From positions 31,302,166 to 31,366,165 of the forward strand of contig CAIIXF020000011.1 in NCBI GenBank assembly GCA_903813345.2: a stretch of DNA of 64,000 nt. Direction: 5' to 3'. Within the stretch, counting starts at the first letter, position 1. Each line of letters begins with the position of its first letter. Shown piece after piece: positions 34,206 to 46,977 of this stretch. This DNA comes from Owenia fusiformis. Its lineage: Eukaryota > Annelida > Polychaeta > Sabellida > Oweniidae. Below the pieces are notes generated by a model. It saw only the letters and a program-made list of their open reading frames with translations, was not told the DNA's origin and ran no database searches. The position numbers and the translations under genes are program-made.

Positions 34206-37200
34206 TTCCTCACCTCGACCTCTACTCCTAACTGCAGAAGTTAGACAGGGACTTGATGCAAGACTAAGCTAAAGATTGAAATGTGTGAGTCTTCCTTCAA
34301 ACCCCTGTATCTAACCTCCCACCATTGTGTTCGTCACCTACCAAACACACAATTGATGTCAAACTAATTAATTTGAAAAACAGAGTCACAGGGTCGGTGG
34401 ATATGGAAATATAGTTGCAGGAACATATACATGTAGTTATTGCAGGCATACTGCATAGATGAATAGGTCATATCCAACTTGGATTAATAAAGTAAAGTAT
34501 ATATGTGTATATGTATCTGTGTAGGAGGGAAAATGAGAAACTGAACATTGTAATTGTAATCAGTACAAATTCTAGTTTGAGATCACATTGAAAATGAAGC
34601 CTGCTTAGACTAGGAGTACAATTATTCCTTCCATTGTTTTGCTGAATGACAGTTTAAAATTACTTTTTCTTATTCCTTTCATCGGGGTTCCTTGTTTTAG
34701 AATGCTAGAATGGAGTTAAAGTCACAAGAGATTAGTAAAAAATTTGCAGGTGTTTGCATTTTTTAACATGGAAGTCGATGGCAGGTCAAAAATTCAAGGA
34801 ACTAACAAAAATGATTCAAGAAGTGTTATAATATTCATGTATAAGTCAGTTAGACTTGGTTCTTTTGAAAATTGCTTCATATTGTCATAGATAAGTGGTC
34901 TCATTAGAGAAGTGTTCCGTCAAATAGGGTTAACGCAGTTTCAGATTTTATTGTCATCATTTTGACTGAGCCACTTAATTTTTTGAACATCTTAGTTCCT
35001 AAAAAGAACTTCATGGTAAATAGCATTTGAAATAATTTCTATATGTTAACATAGACTCAGGATGAACATCAATGTATACTTATGTGTATAAGGAAGATTA
35101 CAATTTTCAAATATCTTGAGAATCCATTAAGATGCAATATTCTCTGTTGTCTGGTAAGTTCATAATGATAAGTGAAGCTAACATATTGATTAGTGCTGCA
35201 TATTATGTGACTCAGTATTAATTGGTTAGAGCATGAATATTCATAATTGACCGCGATCTGGTAGAAACTGGAAATATGACCTTCACACATATCTGATCAA
35301 AGCATAAATTGTCCCAGTTTTCCTAGATTCTGATTAGATCATTGTGGACATGTGATGATTTGTGAGGTGCATCGTGGGAATGAGTTTCTTGTGGAGGAAT
35401 GTTTGTTTTCATGCTCCAGATGTAGAAATGTTATTTATCAGATGCATTATTGATTGTTAGATCTATGAGTCATCAATAGATTTAACATGATCCCTACTTC
35501 TAATATAGCATTACATACCGCTACATACATTGCAGATGATTTTATTGAGATAATATGAAACATAAATGTAAACCTGCAAACCATGGACTGCTATGTATAG
35601 AACAACACAGTCCTGGTTGAGGATAAGGGGGGGGGGTGAACAATGGTGAATGGGAACCACTGGGGTAAAGCATGGTCAGAAGTAAAAAAATATGTACAAG
35701 GGTTATATGTACATGGCCGATGGATTTGTTAGGATGTGAAACAAAATCAGGAACAAAATATAACTCACATTCACATTTCTGGGCTATCAATATTACAATT
35801 TTTGTGGAAATGAGAGGGGAAGAATAGAAACTTAGATATAAACATTTTGATGTTAGTCTAAGGGTCTAAATTATTCTACAAACCACATTTTATTAAACAA
35901 GAAATTCCAAAAACGATCTTTTAAAAGAAATTAACTTTGTATATCTATAACGCATCTTTATTAGAGTAGAATGTTGCTCGGCTCTGGGTTTGAGGCTATA
36001 CCAAGCCCAGGGTATATTTGTATAGGTTTAATTCTTCCAAGATCATATAGATGGCTCTTATTACCACAAACCCAAAGCTGCATTTATGGTTTTCTTGCTT
36101 ACAATACTCTATCTTGATAGTAGCTTTAGGGAAATAATAGAGACTATGTGAAGGAGGATTGCAGATGAAAGGCACACTTAGAAATTCCAATACATACAAT
36201 ACATGCTAGATTATTCCATTGGGATACAATACCACAAAATCAATGTATGTGTTAGGGATAGCACTTCTTAGTCCTTAGAAAGTGGTAGACTCCATGATGG
36301 ACTTCATTCAACAATGGATGCTGAGGAAAAGAAGAATTAACATTTATGATCTCAAATGAATACCTGGTTAGAACTGTGAACTATGTGTAATGTAATGTAT
36401 ATACTGCTGTACTTACTTACATTATTTACCATGAGTTTACCCATATACCAGTTGTCAATGTTCATTATTTTATTCGCAACATCTACCCCAAAACAGAAGT
36501 TTGAAAGTGAGGCGGGGATAAAAGAGTAAATAGTTAGGGTAGTTGTTAGGAGTTGATTTTTACTCTGCGAGATTAATATTTATACTTTTTGAAAGGTAAT
36601 ATTAAACAGTAGGTATTAAGCTTGATGATAGATCATGACAATAGGTTGTAATAATGTTACAACAGAAATATTGCAAATTTTTACTTTTGTAGTTTATGAT
36701 AAAAACATGTTCAGATTAGATTTGTATTTCTGTAGCCTGGTTCTTTCCTTATAGAGATGCATTGAATAATGAGCTACTGGGAAACCTTTCTTTGTCAAAA
36801 TGACAAATAAAGCAGAGAAGTTTTCAGCTCTTGACTTCTTGTAAAATGACAATTTTCTTGAATTAAGGACCATGCACTATTTGATTGATCACCCTTCTAA
36901 GTGGACGTATCAGATTCAGAGATTTAATACATGTGAATGTCCAGATAATTGCTGCATTCAATAGTTTTATCCATATTTTTTTTATTGTGCCCTGGATTAC
37001 TGAATCCCTTGTACTAAATATCATGATGGTTATGTTTTAAATCATAAATTATTGCTGTGAAAGAATGAAATCAGCAAGCAAAAATATGTAGAAATATAGA
37101 GGAATCTCTAAATTATATGGAAATGAAAGAAAAACAGATAGTTCATTCAAATTTTAGAGAGAATTGCGGGGGAATAAGCAGGAGCAGACGGACTTTTAGA

Positions 37201-40200
37201 GCAAGATGCGTAGTATGAGTCATCTAGTTGATTGTTAGCTATTGTTTAAGCTGACAATCAAAGTGGCAGAGAAATCATTAAAAAAGATGGGAATATTAAT
37301 CTTTGTATTGTTTTTCCTGAGGTATATGACAAAGGTGTGAAATGGATAGTTAGCACTCAATTTATTGGCTATGAGGGTACTTAGCATTTCAGCAACTGTG
37401 ATTTCGAAATATCACTTGGTCTTATTTTACTAATTTCTCTCTAAAATCTGAATGAATTATGTGATTTTCTGCGATATTTATACAGTTTAGAATGTTGACG
37501 ACATTCTTATTTAGTTTATCCTCACTCATTTCACTCTTCATCATGCTATTCTGCATTTTAAAACATGGCTTTAATTCGACACCTTTTGTTATCAAACAAG
37601 GCTTTTCATATGACACTTGCAGAGAATGTGTTTAATGCAGAATGTATGTCTAAGGCAAAAATATGTGTCACATGTAGATATATGCGTCTCATATGTGTTT
37701 AATGCATAATACATGTACTAGATTGTATGCACAATTAGTGTTTCATGTACAAATGTCACTTATAATGCAGAGTATTGTCTCACATCTGCTTCTAAATTTA
37801 TTCGTTTTGGAAAAAATGGTTTTGTGCAGAATTTGTATTTCCAGAATAGAAGAGAAATTGCCCACACTATAATCATCTGCAATTATATGCATTGGAGAAA
37901 AACAATTTCTTCTCTGTAATTTGATAAATGTGTTATGTAAAAACCAAGCAGATAAAACAAGTCTATGTTATCTCAAAGCACAGCTGAGAAATAATTTACG
38001 TAGGTCGATGTAATATTTTAACTAAGAATAACAATCGATCAAGTTGATTGATGGAAAATATAAAACTTATCGGAATATCATTCTTCAAAGATAAAATCAT
38101 GTGTCTTATGTAGAATATAAGCCTCATACAGAATATGTGTCTTATAAATAATGTTTTGTGCTGGATTTGTGTCTTATGCTGAATGTGTGTCTTATGATGA
38201 ATTGGTCTTCTGTAAAATAAATGTTGCTTGCTGTTATGGTATCTTATGAAGAATGTTTCATGTTACTGTTACACTTAAATGTCTTTTACGCAATATGGAA
38301 AATGAGAAAATGTACTTAGAACATGAACCTGGCTCATAAAAACCTTATATAGGCTCATAAACCAGATTAAAAAGCTATTTTTGCAAAAAGATTTGAAGGG
38401 CGGGTGCTTTTGAGAATTTGGAAAAATCTTCTTTGGGCCTACCTCAGAGAGATCTACCAGCAAGGCTCCAGGGATCTGACAGAAGGTTACTGGTCAGTAT
38501 GTCATCGTGGCAACAAAATGTTATTTATATTTCTTATGAAGTATGATATGGTCCCAATCAAAGGTAATGGCAATAGCCAGTAGATCAGTCCTGGCAATGA
38601 CCAGTAGATCATTGGAAAAGGATGTGATGGGGGTAACTGAAAAAGAACCTTCTTTCTTGGCTGCCTTAGGGCAAATGCTTTAGATCAGTTCATGAGAGAT
38701 AAAACTTCAGGGTGGCCCTGTTTTAAAATACAAAATTAACTCATTATGAGTGAAATATCCAAAAATAACTCGACCAAAATTTAGTAAATATACCAAATTG
38801 TACAAATATACCCAACAATTAGTAACTTCAGTCAAATTTTATTGAGATATCACATTAAATTAAGTTTGAGCAGACAGACTTTTTAACCACAGGTTGATCA
38901 GTATATTCACCTGTGCTAACGAGTTATGACTCATCATCTCAGGTAAATGTTACCTGAGATCTACATGTGTAATATTAACTCTTACCATACTGTTGAGATA
39001 TTGGAATTATAGATTTCCAATACGTGAAACTCCACAACAATAATTGACTCAAGGATATTAGATTGTGTAAAGTAATATTTTAATAGGACTTTCCTTAGAC
39101 GCGGAAATGTCTCAGATTGATACATTACTATTTGTCGGTTTTTCAAGAGGTTTCTTTTAGCGTTTTAAAGTCAAGGAGAATATATCTTGTTTCGAGAACA
39201 ATAGATGGCATGTGTAAAGAAATATTATGTCAACTCTGAATAGATATACAGATTGGCTGATTTGGAAGCATGCTATATTTGCAGGAAGCTATTAAAAATC
39301 ACCATTTTCAACTGCCAATATAAGAATAAAATATTTTGAGACAATTCTTGGTTCTCTGCCATTGTTTTTTAATGTTTGCCTAGTGTTCAGTTAGAATTTA
39401 AGTAATTTTTAAAACAATTTCTAATTTACCTGATCTTGTTAAAACATTTGTGAACATTTTCTTAAAGGTCACTTATGCATGACATGAAAACAAATGTTCT
39501 GAGATTTGTTTTTTTCTATTGATTTTGTATCCATATCAATGACCCTCTCAAGACCCTTTAAACGAAGAACCATGACTGATGGCTTAAAGCAAAAAAACCC
39601 TCAAGCAGTTTGCAAATTTCCGCAAGTCAATACAATTCTTCTAAAGATTTAAGAATGTTAACAGGCTTTATAGACTACCTGAGTTGACCCATTGTTTTCA
39701 TATTAATTAATCAATTCTGAAATATCAAGAAATATCAATCCAAATACATGAGTCATCATTTTAATGGGAAGCCTGTTTCATCGATAAACAGAATATTAAA
39801 CAGAAATGGAAACTGTGCAGCCAACCTTTGTAGTTTATGTGCCTTGTTTCTTTGATCTTCATCATATTTCTTTGCTTTCCAGAATTGAAACAGTTTATGA
39901 TTTATCCTGTGACTTGTTAACGCAATACTTCTTGATTCTATATTATTTCTAATCAGAATTTCTAGATTTGAGTGTATTAACGTCATAAAGGAAAATATTG
40001 TTAGATATTTGTTTATTTAATGAATTGAACATTGCAGGGCATATAGAAATAATAATCGCAAAATTACAATCGAAATGATTATGATTAGTCGGTCTTTTAT
40101 ACCTTTGTCTGATGCAATCTCGATGCTGTAATTCCACCACTTTGATGACATTGTCTAAGGCTTTGTCATAATTAGTTCAGCGATCTTGTATTTTATGTCA

Positions 40201-41487
40201 TGTATTGATACAACTCATCAATGAAAAATGAAAGCCCCGTAGAGAATTAAACTATCCCAGCGATGAATTAAAGTCTATTGACTGTTTATTGAAGAAACTT
40301 GTAAAAATTATGAATTATTTATCACTCGTTTTTTTGTTATCGTAAAGTGTGAAAATTGTTCTGCATTTGTTATCACTTTCATCAAGATTTCTCTCGTTTC
40401 CATGGAAATATAAGATGTATCAATCTTTGTAAGGGCATCAAAAGCTGTTTAATGAATTCTGATGCAAGCTTCCTGATGGTATTAAATGTAACAATAGTTG
40501 AATACCAGTCATCTTCGAAGATTGACAGCTGACACGAAAAATGGCAAAAATCCGTTGTGAACATTTTCCTATATTTTAAAAACTATTATTGACAAATTGT
40601 AAATTTTTTATAACAATAGTCTTATTCAACCATTTTTAAAATTGGAAGTTAACACGTAAAAATAGCAACGATCCATCGTAAATAGTTTCCCTTCTTTCAA
40701 AAGTTATTATTGACAAATTGTAAAGTTATTATTATAATATTGGATGTTAATTCATCAAGCGTTGGCTAGTCTCAGTATGCAGTGGGAACCAATATCAGGA
40801 TTAAAATGGTGGTGTCAGTTGTTTAGAGAAACTTTGACATTATATCACCTGAGGTATTGTGCTAAACACACTTCTATTCTTTCTCTAGAGGTAACCAGCT
40901 AAGAGCCTAGAGCTTAGTAGTACTATAACTATGTTCTTTTAATGAAACAACAGCAAAAAATTGAAAACGGTAGCTTTGAGAGTCTCTGGTATATCATAAT
41001 GCACCTGATCTGAGCTTCAAAAGAAGATGCAGCTTTTTCTAGAGTATTCCTTAGAACAATCATCATACTCCTCATAATCATTTCCTTGCAATTTTCTTGA
41101 TTGAACTTTGTCATTACAATTGTGATATCACAATCATTTCCTTACAATTTTTTCATACAATTATTTCCTTCTAATTTTTCTTTTGATTAACACTATGTTA
41201 TCACATTTGTATCAATACAAGTACATGTATATCCTTACAATATTCTCCATACAATATTAACTGCGTTTGATGCATCATCACAAGCTATTAAAACAATATC
41301 ATTAAATTATGCAGAACTAGGTCAATTGTTCTTTTAGAAGATTCTTTTGAAGAGGATTATGCTATTTGAGTCATTGAATAGGTAATAAGCTGTCCAAAAT
41401 TTGGTTGTATCGTGAAAGAGAATAAATAATTAAAATGCATAGTTGTTGGCCATGAATGAGTGTTTCAATTTCTGACAAACTCAACAA

Positions 41488-41858
41488 TACCCTTTGCATT
41501 CGTTTGACTTCACTTCTTAAAAGAGAGCTTCGTCTTCACTCTTTCAAACTAAAATAAACCTGTGAACTCACCGCGCCAATCAGTGATCGTCGGCCAAATT
41601 TGACCGACATTCTTTATATGGTCATTCCTTCTGACGTCATCGTTGAGCCCGGAATTGACCAATGACATGCACATATTTAATTAGAACGCATTTGGCGTAT
41701 GTTTCTTCAAGCTCGCTGACTGGTGGAAGGTCAGGGCGTAGGTCAAAAGTGATTTACCCAAACTGTCACCGGTGCCCGTCGTGGGGGCGGGGCTAATAAA
41801 CTGTAATATGGTCTCTACTAGGCAGAGTGTAGTTTAACTAGACTCTGCACGCAGGGTA
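41488..41858. mobile_element. 371-bp element family M, copy A, 9-bp duplication
   Basis: It starts TACCCTTTGCATTCGTTTGA and ends CTCTGCACGCAGGGTA. The inverted ends are short (TACCCT, with TGCA slightly further in). The exact 9-bp duplication ACTCAACAA lies at 41479-41487 and 41859-41867. The interior is more G+C-rich than the surroundings and carries AAGAGAGCTTCGTCTTCACT, CACCGCGCCAATCAGTG, GACGTCATCGTTGAG and GGGGGCGGGGCTA, with two CCAAT words. There is no coding capacity. A 9-bp duplication is seen in some Mutator-like and Merlin-like elements, but neither can be asserted from these ends. Confidence 0.92.
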
Positions 41859-44800
41859 ACTCAACAAGCAAATCAAGCTCCAATTCTGCTTAAAATAATT
41901 GTAAATTAGAAAATCATCTTTCATATTAAAAGTTGATGAGATAATCATGATAAAATAGCTACCCTTATTGGGAAAACCACAAATTAATGCATGCCAGAAC
42001 CCTAAATGAAATAAATACCCATGTATTACATTGATTATAATATGTGCATGATGTATGCAAATAGAAAACAGTACATAGGAAATGAAGAAAACAAGTGGGT
42101 TTGAAATGTATTAATTAGTGATTGTATTATTATAATCATAGACAGGAAATCAAACAATATTAATTATTTATAGTATTATGTTGCCTTTAAATAAAATTTT
42201 ATGGTTTTAACAACAAAAATTTAATGACAGATTTTGCAAACTTTTGACTTCTCCGTGGCATCTGAAGACATTTTGAGTTCTTTGATGATCATCACATGTT
42301 TGTATTTGAACTACTAGCAATGTTTTAGAAAAGAACTCAGAATGCTCAAAAGGGGTCTTCAGTAGTATTTGGGATTTCAAGCCTCTGTAGAATCATTTAT
42401 ATGAAACACCTGAGGCCTATCAAGGAGTTAAATGAGTAGAGTGGATGCTTCCTGGCTGAGGGGGCTCTCTTTCAGGAGATAATGGGATATCCCTTAAAAT
42501 TGGCTTTTTAATTATGACATCACATGGCCTCATCAACAACAAACAAAGATAGTGTGGCTTCATTTAGCCATTCAATAACCTTAGATAAGTGAGTGAATTG
42601 TATATAAAGATCTCCTTGGTAAATCAAATTAATTTCTGAATCCAGCTCCTTTTGCAGGGTTAAGACATCTTATACTTAATGAAAATATTATGTAAGATTG
42701 TTATTAATTTGTGGTTATTAGTGACCACAAGGCTGTACCATTAATAACAAAGGTTGTCCATGCTTGTACTATATAGACTGCTAACTAGCCATTGTGGGAT
42801 CCACAGCCTTTACTATCCTTTTGGAATAGTTCAGACTGTGGGATACTGACTGTAATAAATGTTTCCTTTAACCCTAAAATGTACGGACCAATCAAATTAT
42901 TTACAGAGTTCTATTGACCATGAGTATCATGGGAAGGCATTACCTGCAGTTGCATGATTACATAAGCAGACAAAGCCTAATGAGTGTGACCAAAAACAAT
43001 GCCCTCCCAAATAATCCAAGTGTTGACATTTGCATGATAATTATTGTTTAAAATTCTAAATTGGAAAACAATAAGAAAAAAGAAGTATGTCAACATTATC
43101 ATAGTTATTAATTTTCAATATAAAAACAAGAACCATCAAGATATATAAAAGTTTTCCACATAATGAATTCATTGAATTAAAGTTTACAAAGGGGAAAACA
43201 GGACGGTGCATTCTTAGGCACTAATTTATTCCTCCATATACACTGATTTACTTGGAGAATGCACTGGCTAGGAACATGTTCTGCATCATGATATATCAGA
43301 GTCTCTCAAAAACGTTAGATAAAGAGGGACTCTGATAAATCAGAATGCTAACTAGCCATTCTGGTTTGAATATTGAACAACCCAACATTGTGATCTGGCT
43401 AGTATCATTAACATCTTGGTGAGGTCATCCATTTATTTTTAAGGTTTCTAGTAATGTGGAAACCTGTGCAGTGTTTGAAAATACACTTTTATGACCTTTG
43501 TGCAGCAGGGGTTCATTAGCAATGAGCTTTCAAGAGAATGATATGCTAATTCCAAGATTTCAGATTCTTTTTTGGGAGAACAACCAACACATCCATTTGT
43601 TTAGTTCATTATTAAGCTAATGATATTTTGGGGTGATTAATGATTATTATTTAGTTTGCTACATTTTTCTGAGTGAACAAGTTCAATCTTTTCACATCAG
43701 ATTTTTATGGTGCACCCTTGTGGCTATTCTGATGTTGACCTGGTCAAAACTTCACACTTAGCCTATATGTGAAGTTTGGATGATATTTCATATTAATATT
43801 TTACACTGAAACACTAATCAGAGTCACACTATTGTTCATTATTAATTACTACACATATGCATACAGGTGAGAAAATAACAGATTTCGCATCATATAATTT
43901 ATAGTTGTAGGGCTTCATGTTATAATTAAAATTAAGAGGTAAATAAAATGTTTACACATCCGGTATGGTCCACCCTTCGGGGCTTTCTGTTTTACCATAT
44001 TTGAAGTGTTGATGCTGTATTTGATCATAAAATATGCAAACCATAATGCTTAACAAGCTGCTATAGAGTGCACTGTATTACTCAGTAAACAAAATTCCCC
44101 GTGTTTACAAGTTTTCTTCCAAATTTGTAGTGACGTAAAATGTTACGTCAGATGTAGCGTAGAATTGACTTGCACGAATCAGCTCACTGTAAGAGATGCT
44201 TCCTTCATGACTCATGTTGGTATTTAAAGTTGCAGAATTCTCCTTTCTGTACTCAAACAAAATTACAGTAATTTTCATGCTTTTTCCAAAGATTTGCAAA
44301 GAAGACAAGATATTTAATGAGATTTGCTGTTATTTGATTTAAGATTGACAATTGAATAATGTTAAAATAGGAAAAAGTATGCTTTTTCAATTTAAAGAGT
44401 GTGAATTTTAATTTTCATTATGGAATCAATTAGTAGGGCATCATACTATATTGACCTAAACTTACCCTAGTCTATTCCAGGCACATGAGTGTTAACCTTA
44501 TGCAAAATTTGGAAAAAATCTTAAAAGTAGACTAAATGTCCCTGGATGAAATACCATGGTGATAATTTTATAAAATACAAAATAGAGTGAAAATTAGTGA
44601 AATTCTCAAAGACTAAAGTAATTGGGAATGTAGCTAACATTTTAATCCAATAGAGGGATCTAACAAATCCTGGTAGGACATTAAGATTTTAAAGAAACTA
44701 TCTATAGTAGCTTTGAGTGGTAGAAGATTTTAGGGAAGGTAGCTGAAAGTTAAAGGTAAGTGATGTAAAGAGGCCAAACAGAGGGATACTCTAAGATGTA

Positions 44801-45695
44801 ATGGTGGGTTGCGGAGGCTGCATCTTCCTCATCTTTAAGCATTCCATCCTCAAATCTTGAGTTCATGAAAAGTCTGGTGGGGACTATACATGCAGAGGAA
44901 ATACCGACACTAAGTTGGATGTTTAATAGGATTATATAGGGTTTATCATGGACCACTAATCCTAATCCAGCCATACTAATCTGAACTAGGGGTTGATTAA
45001 AAGTTTATACTTATGACAACATCACATTGAGGAGCAACTCTTATCCTTCTATCAGTGAACAGGCTGATTTTGTGGTGCCAATCACAGGGTGCCTAGTTGA
45101 GACAGGATATACATTGGAGACACAGGATATGGACTAGTTGGTGTTCTTCCTATTAGTCTATGATAAGTAACATAGGATAACAGACCAGTAAGGGAGCCTA
45201 GTTTACCATGGCATAAGATGATAAAACCACCTTGCTGATCTTACAAGATTAGACGAATTTATCTTACCCAAAACAGTAACAAATAAACCAGGCTTTGCCA
45301 CACACAAATTTGGTTTTGACAAAAAGGTTATTTTCAAAGATCCTAGTGACATCAACTGATCAACATCACCATATGAATAATATTGTTATAACATACAAAG
45401 AAGGGGATGAAATAAAAGCCATATCTAAAACTTGGAAGTACGTAATAAAGAATTTAAGTCATATCTGAAACTTGGAACTAAGCTCTGGATAAAACTCATA
45501 TTTTATAGCAGAATAAAATACTCACTATCAGACAGTTTGCTGTAAAAGTTGGGGTAATGGTCCTGGATTGTATCATGGAGACAAATGAAGATTCTGGTGG
45601 TAAGTAATATTATTAACTGATAAGTGCCAAGATGAAAATACTATAGTAAGTCAAGCCATCTATAATATAATTGTAGTAAGTATCAGCATAGAACA

Positions 45696-45882
45696 CAGGC
45701 CCATAGTTAAGAGGGGGGAGGGTGAGCTGGGGGAGTGGAAGCTCTCCCTGGCTAGAAATTCTTTCAAAATCATGATATTTTTCACCATTCTGAGCACTTT
45801 TCGCATGATGTTTTAGCCAAAACTGTCAAAAAGCTCCCCCCTTGGCAAAAGCTCCCCCTCTTTGTAAATGCTGGCTACAGGC
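45696..45882. mobile_element. GGCCCGTAGC-ended MITE, copy 2
   Basis: It starts CAGGCCCATAGTTAAG and ends CTGGCTACAGGC. The flanking octamers are ATAGAACA (45688-45695) and AAGGAACA (45883-45890), six of eight identical. It shares the TTCTTTCAAAATCATG, TTTTTCACCATTCTGAGCAC and AAAACTGTCAAA words with the other copies. Confidence 0.72.
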
Positions 45883-45972
45883 AAGGAACAAGTAAAGTAC
45901 AAGTATAAAAAGGAGGTTTAGCTACACATTTTAAGAGAAGTTGTACATGTGAACATAATGTATGTAATAAGT

Positions 45973-46343
45973 TACCCTTTGCATTCGTTTGACTTCACTT
46001 CTTAAAAGAGAGCTTCGTCTTCACTCTTTCAAACTAAAATAAACCTGTGAACTCACCGCGCCAATCAGTGTTCGTCGGCCAAATTTGACCGACGTTCTTT
46101 ATATGGTCATTCCTTCTTACGTCATCGTTGAGCCCGGAATTGACCAATGACATGCGCATATTTAATTAGAACGCATTTGGCGCATGTTTCTTCAAGCTCA
46201 CTGATTGGTGGAAGGTCAGTGCGTAGGTCAAAAGTGATTTACCCAAACTGTCACCGGTACCAGTCGTGGGGGCGGGGCTACTAAACTGTAATATGGTCTC
46301 TACTAGGCAGAGTGTAGTTTAACTAGACTCTGCAAGCAGGGTA
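45973..46343. mobile_element. 371-bp element family M, copy B, 9-bp duplication
   Basis: It has exactly the same length and ends as copy A at 41488, in the same orientation, with roughly a dozen base differences by eye (for example GATCG/GTTCG, CTGACG/CTTACG). It is flanked by GTAATAAGT at 45964-45972 and again at 46344-46352. The high similarity indicates recent activity. It lies between two GGCCCGTAGC-ended elements. Confidence 0.93.
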
Positions 46344-46778
46344 GTAATAAGTGCAATCAGAGGGATTACTGCCCCCCCCCTCTTCATTGGTTTTCCCAGG
46401 GACCTAATTTTAACTATTTACCTTACTATTAGATTCAATTAAAGGTGAGAACTAATCCCCATAGGACCATCATAATTTCTACAAGTTTGCTTGCATATGA
46501 TTTCTCTGAAAACATGTAGCTTGACCTCCCTATTGATGCAGTAGAGCAAATAAGTCTTGCAGGAAGCACTTGTGATCCTACTTTATACCTCACAAACAGA
46601 TGCAAAGGGGACCTCAATTTATGTTTAGGGTTTAGAACCAGTAACATATGATGTATATTCCAAACACAGGGGTAAAGACATCATCCGCAATGTTCCTTTC
46701 TATTTTACTCATTTCTCTATAAAGGAACATAGTAGATGATGTCTGGACCCCTGCATTTGGAGGATGGATAGAGTGTAC

Positions 46779-46977
46779 ATGCCCGTAGCTAGGATTTGCC
46801 AAGGGGGATTCAGTTTTCAAAAATTTCCAGGGGGTTTCACATTTGACAATTTTGGCCCAAATATGGCTAAAATCACTTGAGAAGTGCTCAAAATGGTGGA
46901 AAAAGGATTTTGAAAGAATTTTTGGCTGGCGCGAACCCTGCGAACTCCCCCCCCTGGCTACGGGCCAGGTGTAACAT
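46779..46977. mobile_element. GGCCCGTAGC-ended MITE, copy 3
   Basis: It starts ATGCCCGTAGCTAGG and ends CCTGGCTACGGGCCA. Internal words such as TTTGACAATTTTGGCC and GAAAGAATTTTTGGC place it in the opposite orientation to copies 1 and 2. The flanks GAGTGTAC and GGTGTAAC are a diverged possible 8-bp duplication. An open minus-strand frame across it is an accident of the element. Confidence 0.75.

Noticed and set aside
39756-39986. Minus-strand frame ending in FIDETGFPLK, superficially like a transposase DE motif
   Set aside because: Only the short end resembles such a motif; no second conserved block, terminal repeats or continuing frame were found.
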